NCBI GenBank assembly: GCA_030544225.1
Contig: CM060493.1
Location: forward strand, 310,001 to 374,000
DNA length: 64,000 nt
Source: Skeletonema marinoi
Lineage: Eukaryota > Bacillariophyta > Thalassiosirophyceae > Thalassiosirales > Thalassiosiraceae
Reading direction: 5' to 3'
Shown here one piece after another: positions 20,271 to 30,139 of this stretch; the stretch's first letter is position 1; each line of letters begins with the position of its first letter. Under the pieces are notes generated by a model. It saw only the letters and a list, made by a program, of their open reading frames with translations, was not told where the DNA came from and searched no databases. The position numbers and the translations under genes are program-made.

Positions 20271-21245
20271 ATGATGATGGCGGCCGACGAATATTACACT
20301 TTTACCGGCAGGGAAGGCGAAGTTATTCCTCTGGGTGTAACTCGTGTCCGCATCGATGAATCCCTCACAGTCATTCCTGCACGGGCATTTTATAAGAATC
20401 GTCACATCGAAGAAGTCGATTGTCATGATCGTGTCATAAAAGTTGGAGGATACGCATTCTGCCTCTGCCCCTCTTTGAGACGAGTAATCATGCCGGGCGT
20501 CGAAGTTGTTGAGACGTATGCATTCTCTAGTTGTGAGGCCCTGACGGATGTTGAATGTGGCAAGCTGGAAAGAATTGAAGAGAGGGCATTCAATTGCTGC
20601 AACTCTTTGACGAGCATCAACTTGCCATCCGCCAAGATCGTTAAGTGGTGGGCATTCTTTGAGTGTACAGCCCTGACGAACGTCAAATTTGGTAAGGAGC
20701 TGGAATCAATCAGAAATGGGGCATTCGACGAATGCACCTCTTTGGAACGCATCACCATCCCATTGAAAGATGGCATGATTGCACATAATAGTATCTTCCG
20801 AGGATGTGAAAATTTGAAGCGCGTTGTTCTGGTTGAAGGAGCAGTACTGCGTGACACCATCGCCGCTTTACTATTGGAAGAATGGAAAATTGTCATGAGG
20901 GATAAACTTGGTGTAATCGATCAGATTCTTTCTACAACACCTGCTGGGTCTTGGTATCATGATGATGCGGGGGGGAAAGCCCAAGCAGTGCGAATGTGGA
21001 TTAGATCAGTTCTACGCAACATTGTTCGCTACAAAGCACAGCATCACCGCTATTTGAATGAGGCTGCTACTACACTCCAGCTTCATTTACCAAACGATAT
21101 GGTAAATGAGAATGTCCTCCCTTTCCTCGAATTGCCATCATACACGTTTGAGGGAGAGGATACACGTTTCAAGGGGAGGAAGACCAAGAAGAAGGGGAGG
21201 AAGACCAAGAAGAAGGGGAGGAAGACGTCAACGATTCAGGCTTAG
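20271..21245 (+). CDS. BspA-like LRR protein, copy 5, with a basic repeat tail
   Basis: An open frame of 324 residues starting MMMAADEYYTFTGREGE. The LRRs (AFCLCPSL, AFSSCEAL, AFNCCNSL, AFFECTAL, AFDECTSL) and the helical C terminus are intact. After TFEGED the frame enters a 21-bp tandem repeat (about 21171-21231) that encodes three KGRKTKK heptads, a strongly basic tail that could act as a nuclear signal. The corresponding DNA in copy 6 is read in another frame as an acidic tail (GEEDQEEEEE). The tail change appears to come from a small duplication around ACACGTTT. Confidence 0.87.
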   Translation: MMMAADEYYTFTGREGEVIPLGVTRVRIDESLTVIPARAFYKNRHIEEVDCHDRVIKVGGYAFCLCPSLRRVIMPGVEVVETYAFSSCEALTDVECGKLERIEERAFNCCNSLTSINLPSAKIVKWWAFFECTALTNVKFGKELESIRNGAFDECTSLERITIPLKDGMIAHNSIFRGCENLKRVVLVEGAVLRDTIAALLLEEWKIVMRDKLGVIDQILSTTPAGSWYHDDAGGKAQAVRMWIRSVLRNIVRYKAQHHRYLNEAATTLQLHLPNDMVNENVLPFLELPSYTFEGEDTRFKGRKTKKKGRKTKKKGRKTSTIQA

Positions 21246-21344
21246 AACTTTGCTTGAATTGGGAGAAGAATAGTATCGTCTTCGCCGAATGGATTGCCGA
21301 TGATTGAACAAGTCAGAGTTGAAATTGCAAAACGTCGTCATCGT

Positions 21345-21720
21345 TCAATAGCCATATAGCACGCACTTAGTAGTTATATATAGAGTAAACAAATAGCCCG
21401 ATCCACCATCGAATTCATTCTCCCATCCACCCTTACTTCTTTCTTACACATAGCCAAAACAGTAGCACCAACGCAACAAATACACTCGTGAACATACTCT
21501 CTCTTGTTCCACGACGCAACAAATATACAAATAGCACAATACAATAAACTTGATTGACATCGTCAACTGCAGATGTCCCCAATTCTTTCTCTTCCTTCTC
21601 GGACTGCCGGAATAGTCGGCATCAGTATCGCATAGCATGATGACCTCGCTTTAAGATGAGATCGCTTGTCATTACAATGCCATATTCCACCACATCCTCA
21701 TACAACAAGCTCGTCATTCC
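21345..21720. repeat. Conserved spacer between convergent genes, unit 5
   Basis: Same order of blocks as in units 1-3. No gene is seen. Confidence 0.7.
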
Positions 21721-21722
21721 AT

Positions 21723-22814
21723 CTACTCTCTACGGCCTTCCATAGCTGCAGCCTCACTCAACCTCCTCTTCTTGTTACTTCCACCTTCACCAATTGCACC
21801 AACACCCTCGACCAAAATGTTGAAATGACGCTTACAATACCCACCCTTCTGCGTCACATTACTACAGTGCGGCGCATTACAAAATCGATACTTGACTTTG
21901 CCACCATGCTTCATGCACAGGCCACCCACTTTGGCTTGCTTGGTGCATTGCGATATGGAGCACTTTTTCTTCTTGGAGGACTGTGATTTGAATGGAATGG
22001 TAGTGGTGGATGTAATGGGGCGTTTGCTTGCAGTGGCAGTGGCAGTGGTGGGCACTGCTGCATCTTGTTGTGCGTTGGGTGGTTGTTCACGAGCCTGGTG
22101 CTGCAGTTGTCGCTGCTGTGATTGCTGCTCATTGTGAACAACGTTAGTTGTGATAACATCTTGACGTTCTTCATCTTGAGCCTGTTGCTGCTCATGTCCA
22201 GCAGTAACAGCAAGAGCAAGATTAGGTACTGTGAAATGGTCATTGAAAGTGCAGAATGAACGTGTTAGAGAGAATCTTGACAGCATGATTGATAAGTAGC
22301 ATACATACATCCATCCATCAAAGTCCAACAACTTACCAACACTCTCACCTACGCCAACACTAACACCGACATGCCTAGCACAAACGCCCTCCTTCCCCAC
22401 CGGACGACTCTTACACCCACCCACCAAACACCGCTTATACTCCTTCACGGCCCCATGCCGAATGCACACTCCGCCCTTTTGAGCATACTTGGTGCAATCG
22501 GGGATGGAACAGGTGCGAACCCGTGCTCCGTGGCGTGCGCAGACTCCTTGGTTCATGACGCGGTTGGGGCAGGAGGGGTGGGAGCATTGTGGTTTGCGGT
22601 ATTTCTTCTTCTTTGCCGTGGCGGTGGTGGTTGATGATGAAGAGGAGTCTTGACGTGCAATATCGATCGTAGACGACATAGCATCGGCTGATTGCTTCAG
22701 CTCTCCACACGGCTGCTGACCATCATCGCCCTCACTCATCATGTTCTTCTTCGCAGCCGCATTAAACCGCTTCTTGATAGGCAGCGCAAAAGGATTCATA
22801 CATCGTAAATACAT
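21723..22814 (-). CDS. WRKY19-like zinc-finger protein, copy E (N-terminally truncated)
   Basis: Exons 22814-22337 and 22228-21723 with a 108-bp intron (GTAAGT donor, TTTCACAG acceptor, phase 1) encode five intact fingers, about 327 residues from ATG 22814. Upstream (22815-23110) the DNA still resembles the family's N-terminal exon but has small insertions and deletions that break its frame, including an insertion of about 11 bp that supplies the new ATG. The intron length is a multiple of three and has no in-frame stop, so a retained intron would also give an open protein of 363 residues. Probably a decaying copy; whether it is expressed is unknown. Confidence 0.65.
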   Translation of the reverse strand: MYLRCMNPFALPIKKRFNAAAKKNMMSEGDDGQQPCGELKQSADAMSSTIDIARQDSSSSSTTTATAKKKKYRKPQCSHPSCPNRVMNQGVCARHGARVRTCSIPDCTKYAQKGGVCIRHGAVKEYKRCLVGGCKSRPVGKEGVCARHVGVSVGVGESVGKLLDFDGWMYVCYLSIMLSRFSLTRSFCTFNDHFTVPNLALAVTAGHEQQQAQDEERQDVITTNVVHNEQQSQQRQLQHQAREQPPNAQQDAAVPTTATATASKRPITSTTTIPFKSQSSKKKKCSISQCTKQAKVGGLCMKHGGKVKYRFCNAPHCSNVTQKGGYCKRHFNILVEGVGAIGEGGSNKKRRLSEAAAMEGRRE

Positions 22815-23110
22815 CCCCTCTTACCACCATCATTCGCACCACCAGTCCCCTGAGTCTTCATCCTGGGAGGAGCCGTACTATTCTGAATAGTTGGCAGGGC
22901 CGCAAACAATGTCATCTACTAGTTCTATCGTAAAGGGGGCGTCACTGTGGGCGTGGAGCTGGCTGAAGAAGTGGCGTGAAAGATGTCGGATGAGATTCTG
23001 GAGGAGGTGGGCCAGCATTTGGTCATGAAGGTATTGTGCATTGATGATGGCGGAGCAGCATTTGATGATGTTGATGGATCATCTTGCTGAGTAGTTGATG
23101 ACACATGATG
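22815..23110 (-). pseudogene. Frame-broken N-terminal exon part of zinc-finger copy E
   Basis: Aligns with the coding region of copies A-C for SSRIASDIFHATSS, FTIELVDD and ALPTIQNS, but the frame is broken at several places (a shortened G run near 22936 and a deletion at GCAAACAATGTC). It does not form an open frame with 21723-22814. Confidence 0.6.
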
Positions 23111-23209
23111 TGCACCATCAGAAGAGGCGGCGGCAGAGGCGGCATCATTATTGATGGCTGAAGGCTGGTTCTTCTTGTTGGTGTTAGCCTTGCTGGGCGG
23201 CGGAGAATG

Positions 23210-24355
23210 ATCTCATGGTCTCGATTCTCGATCTTCACAAGAAGAAGAGTGGTCGGAAGTGATGGTGGCGCACTTTTTGAGATGGGTGTCTCTCGTATCA
23301 AATTCATTATTTACTGATTCTCACCCATCAGTTGCACCATGTTGCCGTAGTTAACTATTGCCATATCTTGTCTTCTAGTGGTCCAATGACGATGATAAGT
23401 GGCGTTTTGAAAATTCCTTGAGCTGCTCTATCGAGTAGGCGTATATTCAGCCTCACTGGAGCACTTTGAAGAATAGATTGCCTCGGTTGAAAAGATGGAA
23501 GAGTTTAGAAAGTGACCAACGGCCTTCAAACTTCAAATCAAGCCGACAGTCGATTTTTAAACCAGAGCATGACATCAAGCACAATATGAAAGGTGCTTCG
23601 CTCGCGGGGCTCGCCTCAGAAACGCTTAGCTGAGCACCACACTGTGTATAAAGCAGTGCATTACATGAAGTTGTCACGGGTGAGATCTAATGACAGTCGG
23701 TACATGTCATCATCACCATCATTATCATTATTATCATTGGCTCTCTATTATCTTCCTTACCTTCGGTCAGCTCGCTTCTGACACAGCAATCTACCAATCC
23801 ATCAGCAACAGCCTGTTCGCCACCATCTCTACTCTATCCACACTCCAGCAGTTGTTGTTGCTGTTTGGTGGAGTGTAGATTGGAGCAACAACAAAAACAA
23901 CAACAATAGTGCCGAGGCAGCCAAGGCCAGTCAATGATGAGTCATAAAGGAAGCGATTTCGACCTGTGCCGGCAGTCAACATTTGCGAGTCCCACCGGTA
24001 GGAAGGACGAGCTGTGATGATTCAACAAACAAGCTCATGTTCTTACTTACCCGCCAGCTCAGATGATGCAAAGATGCAACTTCGAAGCAAGCAGCAATAA
24101 TGCCCAATGAAGAGTAGTGTGCATATGCAATAATCAAGGAAGTCTGAAAAATCAACCACTGCCTCTTCAGGCAGTTTCAATGTGCTCACACAGTCGGAGT
24201 TCTCCTGTAGCTATGTATCAGATTAAATCATGTTGTCATGGGAAGAGTCTTTGTCAGATGAAAGCTGATGGTTGTTTCTAGCCAAAACTTCATGAGTAAC
24301 AATAAAAGCGTGGTTCTTCTTCGTCATTGTTGTAACGTATTATTGTTGGCATTTG
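23210..24355. repeat. Conserved array spacer, unit 5
   Basis: Fourth copy of the spacer with hairpin, GTATAAAG box, CAA tracts and GCCGGCAGTCAACATTTGC. No gene is seen. Confidence 0.62.
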
Positions 24356-24460
24356 GCTCTCCAGATGAAGGTGATAAGTGATAAGCTCTTGTGATAATAG
24401 ATGTGGTTCTCTCTGGCAACAAAAACGATACGCGGGCGGGAGCAAATATTTGGAGGATTC

Positions 24461-24618
24461 AGCCCTCTTTTTACCGAATTAATGCCTTCAATCGCCTATA
24501 ATCTACTGCAGGGGCGGCCCGTCAGAGCGCTTTTCAGCTCTTGAGTGCTCTTTTTGACAGCGAGGCAGGAGACGTGGTGGCGATACCTGCACCATAATAA
24601 TATCATACTCATGCCTGC
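24461..24618 (+). promoter_or_regulatory. 5' leader of LRR copy 6
   Basis: AGCCCTCTTTTTACCGAATT, GGGGCGGCCCGTCAGAGCGC, CTTGAGTGCTCTTTTTGACA. Standard module. Confidence 0.5.
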
Positions 24619-25550
24619 ATGATGGCGGCCAACGGATATTTTATTTATACCGGTGGAGAAGCTATAATTCCTGATGATGTAACTCGTGTCCGCATCGATG
24701 AATCCGTCACAGTCATTCCTGCACAGGCGTTTGAAGGAAATCCAAGCATCGAAGAAGTGGATTGTCATGTTGACGTCAAAACAGTTGAAGAATGGGCATT
24801 CCAGGACTGCCCTCTTTGAGAATAGTAATCATGCCGGGCGTCGAAGAGGTTGAGGATGAGGCATTCGCAAATTGTGAAGCCCTGGAGGATGTTGGATGTG
24901 GCAAGCTGGAAATAATTAGGGATCATGCATTCTTTGGGTGCGAATCTTTGGGGAGCATCAACCTGCCATCCGCCAAGATCATTGAACACGGTGCGTTCAA
25001 CCATTGTACAGCCCTGACGAACGTCAAATTTGGTAAGGCGCTGGAATCAATCGGAAGGGCGGCATTCCTTGACTGCACTTCTTTGGAACGAATCACCATC
25101 CCATTGAAAGATGGCATGATTGCACATGATCGTATCTTCCAAGGATGTAAAAAATTGAAGCACGTTGATCTGGTTGAGGGAGCAGTGCTGCATGACACCA
25201 TCGACGCTTTACTATTGGAGGAATGGAGAAATGACATGAAGGATAAAGTTGATGCAATCAATCAGAGTCTTCCCACTGCACCTGCTGGGGGTTGGAGAGA
25301 TGCAGGGGGAAAGGCCGAAGCAGTGCGAATGTGGATTTCATCAGTTCTTGGCGAAATCATTCACTACAAAGCGCAGCATCGCCGCTTATTGAACGAGGCT
25401 GCTACTGCACTCCAGTCTTTTTTACCAAATGATATCGTGCTCAATAATATCCTCCCTTTCGCTTTCCGCGAGATGCCATCATACACGTTTCAAGGGGAGG
25501 AAGACCAAGAAGAAGAGGAAGAAAGGGAGACGTCAACGATTTGGGCATAG
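24619..25550 (+). pseudogene. BspA-like LRR protein gene, copy 6, single frameshift
   Basis: The N-terminal frame (MMAANGYFIYTGGEA to AFQDCPL) stops at 24819 because TGCCCTCTTTGAG lacks one base relative to intact copies. The remaining 240 or so codons, including the C-terminal FLPNDIVLNNILPF and an acidic tail (GEEDQEEEEERE), are fully open in the other frame. This is the same position and sequence context as the first break in copy 1. Apart from this the gene looks intact, so a recent loss or a sequencing error in a short C/T run are both possible. Confidence 0.75.
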
Positions 25551-25644
25551 AACTATTGCTTGAATTGGGAGAAGAATAATAGCATCATCGAATGGATTGC
25601 CGATCATTGAAACAAGTCAGAGTTGAAATTGCAAAACGTCATCA

Positions 25645-26030
25645 TCGTTCAATAGCCATATAGCACGCACTTAGATAGTTATAATAATATAGTAAACAAA
25701 TAGCCCGATCCACCATCGAATTCATTCTCCCATCCACCCTTACTTCTTTCTTACACATAGCCAAACACTAGCACCAACGCAACAAATACACTCGTGAACA
25801 TACTCTCTCTTGTCCCACGACGCAACAAATATACAAATAGCACAATACAATGAACTTGATTGATTGACATCATCAACTGCAGATGTCCCCAATTCCTTCC
25901 CTACTTTCTCGGACTGGCGGAATAGTCAAGTATAAGTATAACATAGAATGATGACCTCGCTTTAAGATGAAATCGCTTGTCATCACAATACCATATTACT
26001 ACCTCCACTTAGCAATCAGAGCCATTCCGT
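25645..26030. repeat. Conserved spacer between convergent genes, unit 6
   Basis: Same blocks as in the other units (AGCACGCACTTAGATAGTTA, GCCCGATCCACCATCGAATT, CTGCAGATGTCCCCAATTCC). No gene is seen. Confidence 0.7.
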
Positions 26031-26034
26031 CCAT

Positions 26035-27687
26035 CTACTCTCTACGACCTTCCATTGCCGTAGCTTCACTCAACCTCCTCTTCTTGTTACTTCCACCTTC
26101 ACCACTTGCACCAACACCCTCGACCAAAATGTTGAAATGACGCTTACAATACCCACCCTTCTGCGTCACATTACTACAATGCGGCGCATTACAAAATCGA
26201 TACTTGACTTTACCACCATGCTTCATGCATAGGCCACCCACTTTGGCTTGTTTGGTGCATTGGGATATGGAGCACTTTTTCTTCTTGGAGGACTGTGATT
26301 TGAATGGAATGGTGGTGGCATTGGATGTGATGGGACGTTTGCTTGTAGTGCTGGTAGGCACTGCTGCATCTTGTTGAGCGTTGGGTGGTTGTTCACGAGC
26401 CTGATGCTGCAGTTGTCGCTGCTGTGATTGCTGTTCATCGTGAACAACGTTAGTTGTGATAACATCTTGACGTTCTTCATCTTGAGCCAGCTGTTGTTGC
26501 TGCTCTTGTCCAGCAGTATCAGCAAGAGCAAGATTAGGACCTGTGAATTGATCATTGAATATGTGCAGAATAAACGTATATTAGAGAGAATCTTGACGGC
26601 ATGATTGATAACATAACATATATATCCGTCCATCAAAGTGCAACAACTTACCAACACTCACACCACCAACAAGGCTAACACCAACATGCCTAGCACAAAC
26701 ACCCTCCTTCCCCACCGGACGACTCTTACATCCACCCACCAAACACCGCTTATACTCCTTCACGGCCCCATGTCGAATACACACTCCACCCTTTTGAGCA
26801 TACTTGGTACAATCGGGGATGGAACAGGTGCGAACCCGTGCTCCGTGGCGTGCGCAGACTCCTTGGTTCATGACGCGGTTGGGGCAGGAGGGGTGGGAGC
26901 ATTGTGGTTTGCGGTATTTCTTCTTCTTTGCGGCGGTGGTGTTGGATGATGAAGAGGAGTCTTGACGTGCAATATCAATCGTAGACGACGACGCAGCGGC
27001 TGATTCCTTCATCTCTCCACACGGCTGCTGACCATCATCGTCGCCCTCACTCATCATGTTGTTATTCTTCGCAGCAGCCGCATTAAACCGCTTCTTGATA
27101 GGCAGCGCAAAAGGATTCATACATCCTCTCTTACCACCACCATTCGCACCACCACCTCCCTGAGTCTTCATCCTGGGAGGAGCCGTACTATTCTGAATAG
27201 TGGGCAGAGCCGCAAACGGAATATCATCGACTAGTTCTATCGTAAAGGGGGGCGTTACTGTGGGCGTGGAGCTGGCGGAAGAAGTGGCGTGAAAGATGTC
27301 GGATGCGATTCTGGAGGAGGTGGGCCAGCATTTGGTCATGAAGGTATTGTTATTGATTGATGATGGCTGAGCAGCATTTGATGATGTCGGTGGGTGATCT
27401 TGCTGCTGAGATGGCATCATATCTGATGACACATGATGTGCACCATCAGCAGAGGCAGCGGTGGCGACGGCATCATTATTGATGGCTGAAGGCTGCTTCT
27501 TCTTCTTGTTGTTAGCCTTGCTGGGCGAAGTGACCATTGCCGCAGCCAAAAGAAGCACATCTAAATTATTCGACGATGCTGCGTTATTAGTATTGTCGGC
27601 GGAAGAATTATTATTATCCGAAGATGACGCTGATGGATCGACGGCGACGGCGTCGGCGGTAGGGTTAGGTTGGTTCATGTCACTCAT
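26035..27687 (-). CDS. WRKY19-like zinc-finger protein, copy F (full length)
   Basis: Exons 27687-26652 and 26540-26035 are joined over a 111-bp intron (phase 1), giving 513 residues. It is the only copy with an upstream ATG and a complete N terminus (MSDMNQPNPTADAVAVDPSA, Asn/Ser/Ala-rich to about residue 110). Then follow the conserved block SSRIASDIFHATSS (125-138), FTIELVDDIPFAALP (148-162), ALPIKKR (194-200, possible nuclear signal), fingers at C263-H281, C288-H306 and C315-H334, a Gln-rich linker, and fingers at C435-H453 and C462-H480. It is probably nuclear, with DNA or protein binding, and the partner is unknown. It closes the array, and its 5' flank is unlike that of the other copies, so it may be the founder copy. 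Confidence 0.85.
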
Positions 27688-28330
27688 GATTGATGGATCA
27701 TTCTGATTTGAAGTGATGTGTCGTCTGATGTGTTGTGCGTACTTAACTGTTGATATGATGTTATTATTTATTGAGGCGATGTACTTGACGATGGCGGTGA
27801 GATGGTGTCAACAAAACAGATGGACACTTGTATCGATGATAGGTGCAGTAACGATGATGATAGATGCACTCTATATTGATTGACGGCACTCCAGCAACAA
27901 CGGTAAGTAGTCTCGTTGATAGTACAACTCTTCACAATAGAATGACAACAACCTAACTTGGCTGCAGCGCCTGCGCAGTTCAATGGTATTGAAGATTGGT
28001 GCGTCGACAAAGTAGTGTTGTTTGCAGTGCTCGCTTCTGATGCACTCTGTCAAAAAATTCAAACGGTCATTCTTCGCCCAAGTGCAGGCGCAATCAACCA
28101 ACGGCGTCATCTGCTTTGATGTCAGCTCCGGATGGAGGAGAGTCGTGTAGGGAATTTCGCGTGATTTGAATTGGGTATGAATTCCGATGTAGAATATTTA
28201 TTTCTACATACGATGAAGTGTATTGATTCCTTAGCCAGAGATTCAGAGAATCTGTCTTGCAGGGGATTCAGGAATGCGAGAAAGTTCGCATGTATTCATT
28301 TCTTCTCCGTTCAGCATTTCACTTCTCCAC
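27688..28330. other. Unique 5' flank of zinc-finger copy F
   Basis: The sequence is not shared with the other units. A minus-strand ORF of 79 codons with ATG (28110-27871; LRRRCSQVRLLSFYCEELYY) is open but not recognised; it may be chance or an upstream exon. The right edge holds the 9-bp target sequence CTTCTCCAC of the following transposon (28322-28330). Confidence 0.35.
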
Positions 28331-30049
28331 CACCCCTACCACGGGGGAAAGGGGCGACGAGAGAGAAGTGAGGAAGAACGCCTGCTTGCCCCCGCCTCAG
28401 CGATATCAGAGGTGACCAAAAAAGGCGTCCCGCCGATTATTCCGCGAACGGCAATTTAACTAGGGCGCTTCTCTAGTTAAAATTCGTCGAGTAGACTTGG
28501 ACACCATGCACATCGATTCGTTGAAAATCCTCCAGGAATAGGGGACAGGATGCATAGTATGGGACAGCGGCGGCTTGCTTTGGGTCATAACAGTCAGGTA
28601 CAGCATGTGTATGACACGCCATTTCGGCCGAAATGGCTATTTTGGCACCCAAGATTGTGCGACATACGTGACCGTTATGACCCAAAGTAAGCCGCCGCTG
28701 TCCCATACTATGCATCCTGTCCCCTATTCCTGGAGGATTTTCAACGAATCGATGTGCATGGTGTCCAAGTCTACTCGACGAATTTTAACTAGAGAAGCGC
28801 CCTAGTTAAATTGCCGTTCGCGGAATAATCGGCGGGACGCTTTTTTTGGTAGCCCCTGAGGCAAGGGTAAATAAATAGGGTATGTCACACACCCTTGTGA
28901 CACTTCCCGTCTCGTGGACAAGTTACAGGCGATGTTCCAGCGAGGTTTTACTGATTCCTATGTTGTACCTAATATGTCCAGAGCTTGTCCAGAAAATACA
29001 TACCGTTTCCCCTATGATATTTGCGAAACCACTAACCGCTACGTCTCGATTGACCTATGATTGACCCGTTGCGACTTAACAACACACTAAAATGAAAGTC
29101 AAACTCTTGCTTTGCTGAAGAGTTTGCTCCTCTCCACGCCTGTCTCTCTTTGGGGAGTGGATCGGCGGAAGGATAATGGGCGGGGGAATTTTACAATGGG
29201 CCAGCCACGTCCAACAATGGAGAGGTGGCAGCGGCGGCAGCCGCTGGGGATAGGGTGGAGCAGAGAATTATCTGTTAGCAACGGCGGATTGCGATGATGC
29301 AGTTCCGCAGATGCAACAGCAGCAACAACAATACATCCACAACATAATCCCTTCATAAATTTGAGCTACAAACAAAAATATCATTAGATTCATATAGGTT
29401 CATATTAATAGCTGTGGTCTGCTTTCCTTCGATCTCCTCCACTGTTCTCTCTCTTTCAATCGACTCTCCCCATCGTCTCTGGAAAATGTCTGCATTTCAA
29501 CTCTTCGGGAGAGGACGTCTTTATAATGGAATCAATCCCCCCCCCTCCTCCCTCTGTTCCGCAGTCGGCACGTGGCAAAGAGTGTTCCTCTACCCTCCAT
29601 CCCCCTCTCACTCCCAACAATGTTGGGGACGAATGGCAAAAAGAAATAATATGATGATCACAGCAGCATTGGTGCATCAACGACGAGGACGCTCATAGAG
29701 ACGCCTTCGGGATTTTTTATCGACATTGTAAAGAGACGCACACATCAAGTCTTGATAGATAATATTAATTGCATGGTGCAAGTTGCAATCACCATCATCT
29801 TCTTGCTTACAGCTTACGGTGGAGAGGGAGCGGTACTTGGTCCGGCACAGATGTGACAATATTCTCGCTCAAATATCGCCTGTAACTTGTCCATAAGACG
29901 GGAAGGAGCTACCAGGGGCTAATGCGTAAAAACACGCGGTGAAAAAATGGAGTCATACCCTATTTATTAACCCTTGCCCTGAGGCGGGGGCCAACAGCAC
30001 TTCTGGCTTCTCTCTTCTCCCATGCTGTCAGTCCCCGGTGGTAGGGGTG
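28331..30049. mobile_element. Non-autonomous MULE-like transposon with long terminal inverted repeats
   Basis: The ends CACCCCTACCAC(C)GGGGA at 28331 and, inverted, at 30049 are flanked by a perfect 9-bp duplication CTTCTCCAC (28322-28330 and 30050-30058). The inverted similarity continues inward: GCCCCCGCCTCAG, AATAAATAGGGTATG, and TGGACAAGTTACAGGCGAT (about 28918 left, about 29880 right). The repeats are over 150 bp once a nested insertion in the left one is removed. Long repeats with 9-bp duplications are typical of Mutator-like elements. The inner 0.9 kb shows no transposase, so the element is non-autonomous. Confidence 0.75.
28415..28850. mobile_element. Foldback element (436-bp near-perfect palindrome) nested in the MULE-like left repeat
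   Basis: Arms 28415-28591 and 28674-28850 (177 bp each) are reverse complements with only about two differences. They start ACCAAAAAA and contain GCGTCCCGCCGATTATTCC and AACTAGGGCGCTTCTCTAG. The 82-bp loop has its own small palindrome, GCCATTTCGGCCGAAATGGC. It interrupts the left terminal repeat between GCCTCAG and GAGGCAAGGG; a clean target duplication is not visible. The high arm identity suggests a young insertion or ongoing arm correction. Confidence 0.75.
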
Positions 30050-30139
30050 CTTCTCCACTTCCACCAACACACTGTGCGTGTCGTGGGAAAGTAGGTAAGC
30101 TGCACTATCGCTACCAACAACCTGCTGCTTCATAATACA

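Noticed and set aside
1596-27687. CRISPR-like or satellite array
   Set aside because: The repeat unit is several kb and gene-bearing; there are no short regularly spaced repeats with unique spacers.
28401-28860. Clean target duplication for the nested foldback element
   Set aside because: Flanks GCCTCAG and CCTGAGG resemble each other only with a mismatch and partly as inverted text, so a duplication cannot be claimed.
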